In this document: positions 12,212 through 23,559 of the stretch, in pieces
Layout of the letters: each line of letters starts with the position of its first letter
How positions within the stretch are numbered: the first letter of the stretch is position 1
Assembly (NCBI GenBank): GCA_032718865.1
Contig: JALUTQ010000039.1
Span: 434,001-498,000 of the forward strand
Origin: Tilletia caries
Lineage: Eukaryota > Basidiomycota > Exobasidiomycetes > Tilletiales > Tilletiaceae
DNA length: 64,000 bases
Direction: 5' to 3'
Notes under the pieces: model-generated
The model's database searches: none
What the model was told of the DNA's origin: nothing
Seen by the model: the letters and a program-made list of their open reading frames with translations, nothing else
Position numbers and translations under genes: made by a program

Positions 12212-12403
12212 CTCCACGCAAGGACACCACTGCATGTACTCACCACCATCATCATGATCTGCATCCAGCATCGGAATCCCTGTTGGACGTCCGCGAGTTC
12301 GTGCAGCGCTAGGGCCAGCGACGCTCTGCGGCTCGTCCAAGAACTCGATGGGCCTCTTCGCAGGTTCCGGCTGAGTGATATCAAGTGGCGTCAGATCTTG
12401 CAT

Positions 12404-13241
12404 AGTACGCACAGCTATGCAACAAGATCTCCAGTGATTGCTTACCTCGTACGCAGGCATCTCCTTCATTCACCTCTCCAACACCTCCTGGGATTGGGCA
12501 GAAGCGGTAGAAGGTGGCGCTGTCTCTAAGAAGGGAGGCCGGAGGACGAAGCAAAGAAGGGGATGAGATGGGGAGAGCAGGTTGAAGAACTGGAGAGGGC
12601 AAGCACTCACCGCGAGGAGAAAGATATACCGGCAGACGATCGTACTCGTAGTATCCAAAGAGAGATCGACGTCTGTTCCGATCAGAGGCAATGCAATCAG
12701 CAGGCTTCGATCTTCGGGGATCTCGGTCGGATTCGGGAAGCGCGACTTACCGAAGGGACTTGCAAGTTGCAAGGGTGCAAGGGAGGAGAGCAAGCAAGCG
12801 TGCAAGCAAGCAAGCGTGCAAGCAAGCAAGCTGAATTGCAGCGACTGCCGATTGGTTGGGCATGAGTAGTCTGGCCTCCGGGTTCCGAGTGTTTCTGGGA
12901 AAACCAAGGCGGGCGGTGAGGAACCCATTGATGCTGAGCAAGCAGAGAGTTGCGATGGAAACATGCAGTGACAGAATATCAGAATTCAAAGGTGATGGAG
13001 GCCACAGAAAGTTGCATCTAAAGAAATCGGTTGGCAACGCCCGGCCCCATTCACGCCAAAAGCCTTGCCAGCGCCGACGTGCCAATTTGTCCGCCAGCTC
13101 CCTTTGTTACCCTCCGCACGGACGACGATCACTTTACATTCAGACGAGTATGCGAGCTGGAAGCAGAGAGCGCTCTCCTTAAGCGGAACGACCCAAGATC
13201 GTTCGTGGATCGTGTGTGCACCGAGTAGAGTACCTTCAACC
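12404..13241. other. Intergenic region upstream of Fanzor and carrier genes
   Basis: This divergent interval lies between the Fanzor start and the mitochondrial carrier start. Apart from the GCAA-type repeat at 12789-12831 I see no gene. The longest open frame (minus strand, 12470-12964) has no recognisable domain and overlaps the repeat. Confidence 0.4.
12789..12831. repeat. GCAAGCAAGCGT tandem repeat
   Basis: About three tandem units of 12-16 bp built from GCAA and GCGT tetramers. It lies ~410 bp upstream of the carrier gene start. Confidence 0.85.
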
Positions 13242-14630
13242 ATGGCTGCGCTTCCCGGCGACGAGGAACAGGCGGCAGCAGTCGGCGAAGATCGTAACAA
13301 TGGCAACAAGAATGCAGCTCAACGACAGGCTGGAATCAAAGTAACGGATGCGGCTGGCGACTTCCTCGGTCGCGCAGTGATGGGCGGCGCCGCCGCTGGT
13401 GTCAGCAAGGTCGTTGCTGCCCCCATTGAGCGAGTCAAGGTGAGCAGGAAGCGTTTCAGTCATTTGATGGAAGCAGCAAACGCAGTTCTCATCCTAACTT
13501 TGCTATCTCTCTGCGCGCAGCTCCTTCTGCAAAGCCAGGGCGAGATGATCAGCCAGGGCCGGCTTGACCGACCGTACAACGGCATCGGCGACTGCTTCCG
13601 ACGGGTCTACGCCAATGAAGGTCTCTGGTCCTTCTGGCGAGGGACGAGCGCAAACGTGCTGAGGATCGCACCGACCCAGGCCCTCAACTTCTCCTTCAAA
13701 CCGCTATATAATCGCATCTTTAGCGTTGCGCCAGACGCTTCCTACCCCGCTCGTAAGTGTGTCCATGGGAATGGCGGGAGAAAAAACGCGTTGTTTGCTC
13801 GGCAAGTGCTCAGGCAGAGGAGCGTCATGTTGAAAGTTGTCTTCTAACTGTACATCTGAACATCCTTTTGCTTCCACAGAGCTGGGTAGCAAGGTCGCCT
13901 CGGGCGGAGCAGCAGGTGCTACCTCCGCGCTCGTGGTCTACCCTCTCGATATGGCCCGTACCCGGCTTGCAAATGACGCAAAACCCACCGCTGCAGGCGG
14001 TGTCCGTCAATTCAACGGTCTGTGGGACGTCTTTCGCAAGATTTACAGGGTCGACGGACTGCCGGGTTTGTACCGCGGCCTTGTTCCTTCGCTGATCGGG
14101 GCGATTGCGTACCGGGGCGCGGAGTTCGGATTGGTGCGTGATCCACTACTATCCACTTCTGTCGAAGCTTGGGTCGAATGCTTACGGATCATTGACTACT
14201 TCACAAATACAGTACGATTTCCTGAAGCCAATTTGGCTCCAAGGTCCCCTACAGACTTCCTTCGCCGCGTCGTTTGCTCTGGGTTACCTCTGTACCGTCA
14301 CCGCCGGGCTCGTTGTCTATCCTTTCGACACGGTACGCCGGACGATGATGCAAACGTCGGGGGAGAAGGTTCGTCGTTACAAGGGTCTGGTTGACGTTTT
14401 CCTTCACATTGTCCGGACTGGCGGAGCTCGAGCGCTCTATAATGGGTCGGGAGCAAATATTTTGAGGGGCATCGCAGGAGCCGGAGCGCTGAGTGGTTAC
14501 GACGCGATACAAAGGGGTAAGCTCATGCACATCCTTCCACGTCTTGCTTCTGTTTTGAGCGCTTATCAACCATTCCTTAACAGTGGCGGTACAGGCAAAA
14601 GACAAGATTTCCGACGCAACATCTTCATAG
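13242..14630 (+). CDS. Mitochondrial ADP/ATP carrier-like protein with an altered signature
   Basis: Five exons (13242-13439, 13521-13752, 13880-14133, 14213-14516, 14584-14630) give 344 residues in frame. Three carrier repeats are clear. The first has [19 protein letters not shown] leading into LLLQSQ, the second [20 protein letters not shown] followed by RLANDAK, the third [12 protein letters not shown]. The first two blocks are close to the ADP/ATP carrier consensus, and the length is only slightly above the usual ~310. The diagnostic RRRMMM hexapeptide of ADP/ATP carriers reads RRTMMQ here, and the C-terminus is short and atypical. It should sit in the inner mitochondrial membrane. It may be a divergent paralogue with altered transport rather than the main carrier. 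It converges with Ku80, whose stop lies ~24 bp beyond its end. Confidence 0.85.
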
Positions 14631-14653
14631 AACAATCATATTGCTCGCCTTAG

Positions 14654-17600
14654 CTATAGAGCTTCCCACGTCTGTGCTCCCACTGATATCATGCTCTGCA
14701 ATAGATTGAATCTGCGATGGATTGCTGAACTTCAACTACCGATGAACTACATGGCGGTAAAACAAACACAGGGTTGAGCTCGTTATGTATGCGATGAACC
14801 TGCTCTGACTTTCATACTCACCTTGCGCGCCTCCGCTTGTGTTACCTTGACTTCACCACCAAGATCCTCCTCCGCAGTGATCAGGCCGCAGTCTGCAGCG
14901 TTTTGCAGGAACTTCGCCCAGAACTCGCGAATGGCCTCGTGCTGGGAACCAGTGAGCTCTTCTTTGAACTCGCGGATGAACCTAGAACAGTCACGAGAAA
15001 GAATCGGTTAGGAGACAGCATGAATTCGAGACCGCCCTCGATGCGACGTTGTCACTTACTGGTTGTACCGCTCAGACTCGTCCCACTGTAAAAGTAAGGT
15101 GTCAAGTCAGTCGACCAAGGAAGTAAATGTGTCAACGTCTACAAAAGCAGACGCTCACCTTGACAGCGGCCTGACGGTATGCCCGTACACATTCGCGTGC
15201 CTTTTGGTGATCCAATCTGCTCGCATCTCCGTCAGCTGATACCGTCAAACGGCGGATGATCTTCTCCATCGACTTCATCACGGAGATGATGCTATCGCCA
15301 GTGCCTTCGCCGCCGTCGCCATCATCGAGGCCGGAATGCTCCATGGCGGCGTCGAGCTCCCGATTGAAATCGGACACTGGTGAACTGATGCCGATCTTTT
15401 CTCGCACCGCTCCAGCGATCTCCTCTCTCGCATCGCCGCCGCCTTCGGACATATGCTCTGATTCCGTGCGGTCGGACTCATTGTCGCCGAGGTCCGGTTC
15501 CGCACGAACTTTTTTACGAGGCGGGGTGTCTTCAGTCTTGACCGCGGAAGTCGATGCTTCGTGCGCAAAATCCCTGTCAACAACTACACCCGTCCCGCCG
15601 ACCTCTTCGCCGTCGTCCTTCTTCTCCTCCTTGTCTTTGTTCTTCTGAGTCTCATCTCGAACGCGCTTCTTCGTTTTGACATTCTCTCTCCCACCTGCAA
15701 ATTGAGATGATCAGTCAGAAAGCCCTTTTGGACTATGCTGCTCGGCAACTCACGGTGAGTGGGCAGGAAGCCCTCGTGCTCAAGCAAATCCTTGACTTCC
15801 GCCATTGCCTCCAGTACGCTTGGTGGGGGGTGGAAGGACCGGATTAGCTCCTCGTGAGGAGCCAAAATCGGTCGGTCCGGGTGCATCGTACGGTTGACGA
15901 CGTCCTGCTTCAGCCGATGAATGTAAGGGTTGAGAATGTCGTCCGGGGCGCCGAATTCGTAAGGTTCGCTGTGGATAGGGAACCGAGATACGTCAGCTTC
16001 AGGTCTTTGAGCTTCAATTGGACCAAAGAAGACGTACTCATCCTCAGCATCTTTGATGTCGACCAACTTCATGCTGTCGACCAGACGGTCCGTAAGAGCC
16101 TCCATGCGCTCGGTGGGAAGGCTGACATGGTCGAAGATGGTTTCACCCAGCTTGTTTATCACCCGTGTCAAGGGTGGAAATGACCAGGCACGGACGTCAT
16201 TCGTATAAGGTAGCTGGGTGGGCTAACTGAGGTCAGTAATACGGTATACAGGCAATGTGAAGAGGCTTCATGATGCGACGTACCGCGACCAGTTGAAAGA
16301 AGTCAACATTCTCAGTCGACACAGGGGAAAGCGCCCCGATCTGCAAGAATGATGGGCGTCAGCAGTGACCCGCATACCTCACAGATACCTGATACGAACA
16401 AGAGGAGGATAATTGTCCTTCTTGACCCATCGGACGATCGCCCATCGTTTCAGCTGAATCATGGCCCTGACGAGAGCTCCGAGCTGTATCTGCGCCTCGA
16501 AGTCCTTCCCGTCTGCCTCGACATAGTAGACCTCCCCGAATTTCAGGTATGGGGGTACGACCTATAACAACACGTCAGCACTTGTCCAAGCAATAACTCG
16601 GACCTTATCCATGTTCTGACTCACATGACCCTTCTTCGAAAAGCCGATGATTTCAATTCCTTTCTTGGTTGCCAGATCGGTGTAAAGGTTTTCGTCAATG
16701 GGGATCAAAGTCTGGCCGAGCTTCCAGCCCCGGATAAAGGTAGACTCGTCCTCGTCCACCAGCTGGAGTTGGTGCTTCCCGTCTGGTAACTCGATTCGAA
16801 TAGCACCGGAAATTGGTTCCGCCCCTCGTTTTTCTTGCTTCTCAGAGCCGATGCCTTCGAGATCGTCCTTGTAGAAGAAAACCTTGCGATTCTTAATTGC
16901 GTACGTTGGTGCCTTGATGTGACTGGGAGCGCGATTGACTTCCTCCACTTCGGCCCCCTCAGCGGCTGCATTTCGCATGGCCTCAGCCAGTCGACTGTAG
17001 TCTGGCAATTCGGGTGCTGAGCTCGGTTGGCCGCTGACGTGCGCTTGCGCGCGTGCGAAGCCTGCTTCGACTCTTTGAATCAAGGGATTCAGCTGAGCAA
17101 CGCGGCTGATTTTGCGTTGGGTGATGGGCCTCGCGATGGATGTCATCTTTCCAACCTTGATGTCGATATTGATCAGTTTGCTCGCCTCCTCCGACGCGTC
17201 TTCGCTGTACGCATGATCTGGGTTTCCGAAGCTCAGTGTGGACTTGAGCATTTGCGAGGCAGTGAGTTTGACCTCCGGACGCAAATTGTCCTGAAAGACG
17301 TAGTCGAGAGAGGCCACACCCGCTTCAGGCACGCCGTCCAGGAACTCATGCCAGAACTTTTCGTTTTCTCGCTGCGAACGGAAGAGCTCAGTTGATCGGA
17401 GCGCTACTTTGGGCGTCCTGTTATCCATAGAAGGGAAACTCACCTTTATCGCAGGCTTGTTCTTTTGAACGTAGTTGACCAAATCGTCATCGAAGTTGAC
17501 GCCGCTGCAACACGAGACACGATGAGCTCTGAGATTCCTGACGGCACAGGTGTTCGTGAAACGTGACTTACACAATCTTGAGGCCAATCTTGTGCTCTTC

Positions 17601-18362
17601 GAGGGCCGACTTGATCTTATCTACTTCTGAGATATCCATGGTCTCGCTGGCATCGGTGATCAGGTAGATATTTCTGGTCCAGGTGTTTCGCTGGAGAGTG
17701 CCGATGCCGTTGTGCTCAGGGTTGAGAATGGTCGAGATGGCCACAACGAGAGCGTCCAGAGCTAGGGACCAGATATAAACTTTCGATCGTCAGCACTCGC
17801 GAGGAAACATGCCCTGAGATGGGAAATTGTACTCACGATCAGCCTTCTTTTCCGCTTGGCCTGGCTTCGTTGCGCGCAGTTTTCGTACGAGGTCGATCGT
17901 GTCGAGATTGGGAGGATTCGTCGGCCAAATCATGTCGATTCCTTCGTAGCCACCTTGCTCTTTGTTGGTGAGATTGTTGGTCCGAGGCGAGCCGAAGGTG
18001 AAGATGGTGCTTCTGTTCGTCTTCAGGCCGCCAAAGATCTGAGGAGAGGAAAGGAAGGAGTCAAACGATGCGATGGCCTCATATAATCGACAGAAATGCA
18101 TACCGCTTCTTTGATCTTCAGACACACGAGCTCTCCTGCGAGCTCGACAAGCGAGACCTGTCGATCTTCCTCTTCATATCGATGCTCGTCCTCTCGATAG
18201 ACCGTCTCCTTGATCGTCGTCTTCTCTCCCATAGAGGGAGAGAGGTCGATCAGGTAGGCAGTGATACTTCTTGCTCCCTGTTCGCAGAGAGGAGCCAATT
18301 GTCAGTACAAAATTCTTCCGCGAGATCGAGCGGAGGCAGATCTCTGCTCCACTCACACTCAT
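14654..18362 (-). CDS. KU80: Ku80, DNA double-strand-break end-binding subunit
   Basis: A multi-intron gene reading leftwards. The first exon is only ATGAGT (18357-18362), followed by the von Willebrand A-like domain (GARSITAYLIDLSPSMGEKT), the segments NIYLITDAS and EHKIGLKIV, and then the DNA-encircling beta-barrel core. The barrel includes RIELPDGKHQLQLVDED, FIRGWKLG, VVPPYLKFGEVYYVEAD and FFQLVA. A charged linker follows, then a helical C-terminal domain (WDESERYNQ...FIREFKEELTGSQHEAIREFWAKF). With Ku70 it forms the ring that loads onto broken ends in non-homologous end joining and protects telomeres. Most donors are GTRAGT-like; one proposed 57-nt intron near 17.4 kb ends in GAG and could instead be read through. 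The last exon is uncertain: a strong donor after EARK suggests splicing to a stop at 14654, otherwise translation ends at 14784. Divergent from dynactin p27. Confidence 0.9.
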
Positions 18363-18609
18363 GACTGCAAGTAAGAGCTACAGAACAGCCTCCTTCGCTC
18401 AGCTCGCGAAAAGCCTGATGTGGTGAACGAGACGCGTTCTTGCTTGTCCGCGTCGCGTTCTCGAGAACAACACTTTGTCGGGCCGAGTAGCCGACCCGAG
18501 TCCCTCTCCTGCTTCTCGTTCTCAGTTTCCTCATTTCGACTTCGTCCATCATCTGAAGCTCGGAGGACGAGCAAGAAGTATCGATCGCTGCTAGTGCAGA
18601 TCTCTCAAC
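18363..18609. promoter_or_regulatory. Divergent promoter between Ku80 and dynactin p27
   Basis: Only 247 bases separate the two start codons, so both promoters must lie here. No obvious TATA box is seen. Confidence 0.5.
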
Positions 18610-19749
18610 ATGTCTCGTCTGTGTGTAACGCGCCCTCTTGACGATCCCGTCGCCGCGTTTGACATTGTGCTGATACGTAGCATTCTGAACGCTCCTCGAA
18701 CAGAAAAGACAAGTTCACAATCGGATCCAACGTCATCTGTGCGGACGATACAGATCTGAGGTGAGTGAAGGGGTGTAGGTGGCGTAAGATGGGTCAGGGA
18801 AGACTGAAATCTCTATCTTCCTTCTGTTTTGGGCGGTTCATGAAGGGGCGAGATCAGCATTGGCTCAGGTGCGAGCTTCTCTTCAAACCGTGTCCGACGA
18901 GCGGACGGACGAGATTTGTTTACCATCTCCTCTTCCATTGCAGGCACGGTCATCCACCCAAAAGTTACGATTGTCGCGACTCAAGGCCCTATTGTCATCG
19001 GATCTGGCTGCATTATCGAGGATGGTGCGACGATTGTGAACAGGTGAGAAGTCAAAGAGATTCATTCCCAATCGCATTTAAATCGTCTGGCTTGCCCCTG
19101 ACTTCTCGTCGTATTGCGCACAGACAACGGGCGGTAATGCGAATCGGAGACAATAATCTCTTCGAGGTGCTTTGCAGTGAGTATTTCCCAGCGTGGAACG
19201 TTCGGCATGTCCCTGTGCTTATGTTTTCCTCCTCCTCCTCCTCAGGAATCGAATCGCCCCGTATCGGCTCGTTCAACACATTCGAAGCCCGCTCACGGAC
19301 AGCCCAAATCGTCAGCGTAGGATCGTACTGCACAATCGGCGCAGGCTGCTTTCTGACGTCCTCAGCTACTGCCGGCCTGAGCTCGGAGGATGCCGTCGCT
19401 GTCGCTGAGGTACCAGAGTCGGCCGGTTCTGCAGATTCGGCACCAGGTTCACCACTTACCACCGGTGCCGCATCCTCCGCTGCTGTGGAGGTCCTTGAGG
19501 ATATGACCGTCGTGTACGGTGCAGAGGCCAAACGGAGAACGTGGAGCGGGAATGGGATGAAGCAGGCACAGGCGTTACACGCCAAGCATCTAGAGTACTT
19601 GCGAGACAGTGAGTCCTCCTTTGGCCCCTCCACGATGTGCAGGCAACTGCCCCCCCCCCCCCCCCCACCCCAAATTTCTGACCCGTCTATATGATCCTGC
19701 AGCACTTCCGCGACACATCGAGCTGCGCGACTGGGATGAAGAAGAATGA
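18610..19749 (+). CDS. DCTN6: Dynactin subunit 6 (p27), left-handed beta-helix protein
   Basis: Seven exons join to 217 residues: 18610-18620, 18704-18760, 18846-18868, 18944-19043, 19124-19176, 19246-19608, 19703-19749. The product is built of hexapeptide turns: FTIGSNVICADD, RGEISIGSGTVIHPK, GPIVIGSGCIIEDGATI, MRIGDNNLFEV, PRIGSFNTFEARS and VGSYCTIGAGC. These match the pointed-end-complex subunit p27 of dynactin, the dynein activator. A Ser/Ala-rich insert (SSEDAVAVAEVPESAG region) interrupts the usual fold before VVYGAEAKRR, and a terminal helix follows. The 11-nt first exon and the 23-nt third exon are needed to keep the frame and complete the RGEISIG turn. Intron 6 holds a poly-C run. 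Identity is strong; exon edges are my own splicing. Confidence 0.88.
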
Positions 19750-19842
19750 GCACGTAGAAACGCGATGGACACTTGTACAATTATCTTCCAAATACACTCT
19801 AACTTCCGGAAGATGCCCAACTTGAGACCGTCGTGATCTGCT

Positions 19843-22800
19843 TTAGACTTGACCGGCAACCTGAATCCCCACTTCCAACACCTCCTCAGAGACCTTGACA
19901 GCCCACTCCAGCGCCTGCCGCGTGCCCTTCTTGATACCCGACCCTCCAACGACCTGTACCACCTCCGCAGGCCGCATATACCGCTTGACAAAGATCAACA
20001 GCCCGCGCGCCAGCTCCAAGTTCCCAGCCGTTCCGCGAACAAGGACGTTCTCGATCGAAGCTCGGTACCGAGAGGCTGACTTCTCGGCGTTCCAAGACAT
20101 TGTGAGTGTCTTGGTCGGCGAAGCGGTCTGTATACTGAGAAGCATGTGAACCAGCAGGAGCTGGATGAAGGCTCGTCCGCGTTGCTTGAGGCCAGCAAAG
20201 TTGACCGTCTGGAAAGAAGTGGGGCGATGAAGTTCAGCTCGGTCAGGCTCATGCACAAGTCCCCACACCGCTCAAAGGCAGCACTCACCCTCAGCATGTT
20301 GAGGTTCAGAGCATTCTTGGCGATCCACCAGCCGTAAGCGCGGGCCAGATGAATCATCTTTCGGCTCACAGATGCAAGCCCACCCTCCCCACCATCATTC
20401 GTCTCGCCAAAGACGTCGTCAAATCCTTTAAAGTCGTCCCCATCTTCACCATCGTCGTCGCCCTTGCCCGCAATCATGGTGGCACCTCCGACGTCACTCT
20501 CTCCGATCTCGCGGAAGTAATCCCATAGACAGTACTGCATTGTCACCCGTGTCGAGATGACTCCTGATGTGGATGAGGTCGCCAAAGCGGGACCGCCGGC
20601 GGCGCCGGAGTCCGATGCGAGCTGCTGTCCAATCAGGACGTAATATGGATTGTAAATCGGCTCCTACAAAGACGCCAAAAAAAAAAAAATAGAAGAGACC
20701 GTCAGACTGCGATACAGGATTTGCTACGCGTGACTGCATTTGACTCACGCTTCCGAGGCAGTGCAACAGGACCCGAACGACTTCTCTTCTCTGCACCTCG
20801 TTCAATCCAAGTCCAAGTAGCTTCTGCGAGGCATCAATGTAATCCTCGCTGCTCATGAGCGTGATAAACACACCCTTCCGCGCATCCGTGTTCATCCCGT
20901 GCTCACGAGCCAAGATGAGCAGGTTCGCCTCCTCTGTGCCTGTACTCGTCCCGACGACTCCAGAATTCGAGTCGCCTGCGCCTTTTGATCCCGTTTTGGC
21001 AAGTTTCCGCTTGGCAGTGACACCTTCTGCAGCAGGTTCCACGTCGTCTTCATCGTCCTTGTCGTGTCCTGTCCAAGCGGCACCGACGAGCCACCATCGC
21101 CCCTTCCGCGTCGAATCCGCCAAATCTCGCAGTCCAATGTTGAGTAATGGTTCGTCCGTGCTTCCCATACCCGACGCAGCCGAAGAGCGTAGCAGTCGAT
21201 CGGGACGTCGCACCATTCCAGCGATGTACTTCTTGTACCGCCCCAGAGCTTCCGCCGCTACCGTCCCGTCCGCACCAAAGGCAGCCGCTCCCGCTTTCGG
21301 CTTGGACCGCGCTTTCTGCAGGTCGACAAGCGCTTCCAGCATGAATCGTGAGCGACTTCCGAGCGACGAAGTGCCTTGCGAGCTTGCATCGTTGATGCGC
21401 TCCTGTGTCAGACTGACAATGTCCCGCAAAGCGGAAGGGTCGTCCGAGCGCATTTGACCACCGCAGGCTTTGACCAGCTTGAGCAAGAGCTCGACGTCAA
21501 TCTCGTACATGACTTTTGGTTCATCGCCGCCTTCCACAGACTCGATGGGTTGTTGTGCGGTGGAGCGAAGATGCATGGCTTCCAAGTCCCGGCCGGCGCG
21601 GATGGCAGCAGGTTCGCGCAGGCAGAGCCTGACAACGTCGTAAACGATGGGTGCGGCGATCAGATGCAGATTGTATGCATGAGCGAGTAGAACGGCAAGG
21701 TTGAGGCATTCGCGTCCAGCTTTGTCATCAAGTCCATCCGCTCCCACCGCAACGCCTGCTCCCCTCTGCCGCCGCCTGATCTGAGCATGCGCATGGACGA
21801 GCTTGCCAGTGAGTACCTGTACGGCTTCAGCTCCAAACTCCACACCCACACTCCGCCCAAGCGCGGCAAATAAGGCAGCATACATGATCACGATGCTGTC
21901 GACCAAATCAGGCTGGAGCGCGACCGTTTCCAGCACGAGACGGACGAGGGTCTGTGTGACGACGGCGCGTGGGTGTGACCGGTAGGTTTCCACGAGGTCG
22001 GCCATGATTGCATCCAGGTTGGCGGACGAGAGGCGATTGAGCAAGCCGTTCAGGGTGCGGGTGAGCTTGGGATCCGCTGTCGGGGCTGACGAGGCTGCCT
22101 TGACGAGGCTGCTGGAAGCCATCTCTGCTTCTGCAGCGGCACGGCGAAGAGCGGGAGGGATATATTTCCCAGAGGTTGATGGAGCAGAGGACGTTGCGGC
22201 TGTTTTTACACTCGTTTTGCCATCCTCCACGCGTTGCTCTGCCTCCTCCTCCTCCTCCGTCGCCGCATCTGCTTCCTCCTCCTCATCGGCACCTTCATTC
22301 AACTGGATTTCCTCGCCATCTTCGAGCTCGAAGTCTTCATCTGATTCCAGATCGTCTTCGCCCGCGTCGCCGTCTGAGCTCTCTTCCTCGTCCGATTCAT
22401 CCTCTTCCTCAGACACATCTTGCTCGTCCTCGTCGTCCTCGGCAGGCTTGTCGAACATGCCGGTTTGGTACCTGTCGAGCTCACGAATCAGAACTGATGT
22501 GATCACAGTCGCAGAATTGGATCAGCATATGATACAATAAATAATGCACAAGCTAAGGGGACCAAAAATGAACTTACCTCCAAGACCATCATCGGCCTCC
22601 CCGTCGTCGCCTCCCTCGCGATCCAGTTTGAGTTTGGCTTCGAGCCATGCGATCTCATCGGCCTCGTCCTTCTCGGCCTGTGTCATCTGAGAGCGCTTTT
22701 TCCGCGTTCGCGGGGCAGCATCACCTGGCATTGTCGAGGATGATGATGACGTCCCGTTGGATTTTTGTGCTGCGAGCATACGTTCGAGGGGTGTTTGAGC

Positions 22801-23271
22801 GGCTGCGTCGACGTGCTTTCGTTGCTTCCCTTTGGAAATAGCTGGGTCCTGGATCGCTGGCTTTGAAGAGACTCGCTCCTTGCCCTTCGCCTTGCTGCTG
22901 GCACTGTTGCCGCCATTGCTGTTGGGCCCTGGTGCAGGCACGGTCCTGGCCTTCTTGGGAGGGGGAGCTGAGGTCGTGGCCGCCCGTGACGGAGTACGTT
23001 GCCCCTCATCTCCGTACTTGCGCTTCAGGGTGCTATTCTGCGAATGGTTGAAGCCGCCTCGTGGGTTCTTACTTGCTGTTCGGGCGTCCTTTCTTGCATC
23101 CTTGCGACCGAAGACGCTGTTGCTGTTTCGATCTCGTCCGGAATGCTTCGCCCCACCGCCGTCCTCCGCCTCTATGCCGAGCTCCTTCCGGAGCGCAGCG
23201 GGAAGCAGAGTCGTAGTGTCGGGCTGCTGCTGTCTGCCGCCTGCGCCGCGCCGGTTGCCGTATCCTCGCAT
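19843..23271 (-). CDS. SGD1: Sgd1/NOM1-like nucleolar MIF4G-MA3 protein
   Basis: Four exons on the minus strand. The N-terminal ~250 residues are basic and low-complexity (MRGYGNRRGAGG start at 23271; nuclear-localisation-like KKARTV, RTRKKRS). Then comes an acidic block (repeated DEE/SDEE) and SGKYIPPALRR, the classic lead-in to the MIF4G domain of this family. A MIF4G helical repeat follows (LTRTLNGLLNRLSSANLDAI...AALFAALGRSVG...FGAEAVQ). After an intron comes an MA3 domain (EEANLLILAREHGMNTDARKG, SSEDYIDASQKLLGLGLNEVQ, EPIYNPYYVLIGQQL, MIHLARAYGWWIAK). NOM1/Sgd1 binds an RNA helicase and acts in 18S rRNA maturation; that role is from the family. Only 93 bases separate its stop from dynactin p27, and 288 from the COX4 start. 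Confidence 0.9.
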
Positions 23272-23559
23272 CTTTGTTCTTTCGTCCGTCGCTCCGGTTG
23301 TCCTTCTGTGACTGTGAGGCAAGTTCTGACAGGGTCCCAAAAAATTGAAGGGAAGGTGCTCGGAGCCTTTTCGAGTTGCTGCTTACATCATCGAAATGCT
23401 TTTCGGCCGAGTATTTTCAAAAGTGGTCCCTTTTTCGGGGCAGTCCGAGATTGAGAACCTTGACGCCGATGCCCTGCTGCCGTCTTCAGTCTGTCTGCCG
23501 CCTGCCTGACTTCCTCTCGCTCCCTTCCGCACTGCCAACTCGCCTCCCGGATTGCAACC
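23272..23559. promoter_or_regulatory. Divergent promoter between Sgd1 and COX4
   Basis: The 288 bases between the two start codons must serve both genes. The + strand side just before COX4 is pyrimidine-rich, as is common in fungal promoters. Confidence 0.5.

Larger units (their letters stand above)
8068..12403 (-). pseudogene. Fanzor (eukaryotic TnpB-like RNA-guided endonuclease), disrupted
   Basis: Reading down the minus strand: a short first exon (ATG at 12403, or in-frame at 12469) ending at 12244; an intron 11389-12243; then a proline-rich then helical N-terminal region (11388 to about 10490). After a transposon insertion (9688-10475) the frame resumes with the TnpB-type N-terminal helix LRLRLYPSAELGAKLREW, then a FPTNFQREQVLKVAANARAA segment. 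The RuvC-like nuclease follows: motif I ALDPGARDLLTGYD, motif II VVLPEFM, motif III KRDNVGAFNILL. All three acidic residues (D, E, D) are present. Damage: frame changes near 9.5 kb and 9.35 kb, and a one-base shift at 8522-8524 (premature TAA) just before motif II. The zinc ribbon before motif III has lost most cysteines (YTTKQHPF..., CHLRG). So this is a decayed gene. Identity as the Fanzor/TnpB superfamily is strong; Fanzor1 versus Fanzor2 is not resolved. Confidence 0.85.

Noticed and set aside
12470..12964. 164-residue minus-strand frame upstream of the carrier gene
   Set aside because: It runs through the GCAA repeat, giving Cys/Leu/Ala-rich repetitive sequence with no recognisable domain.
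19650..19668. Poly-C run as a functional element
   Set aside because: It lies in the last intron of dynactin p27 and is a simple homopolymer without a partner structure.
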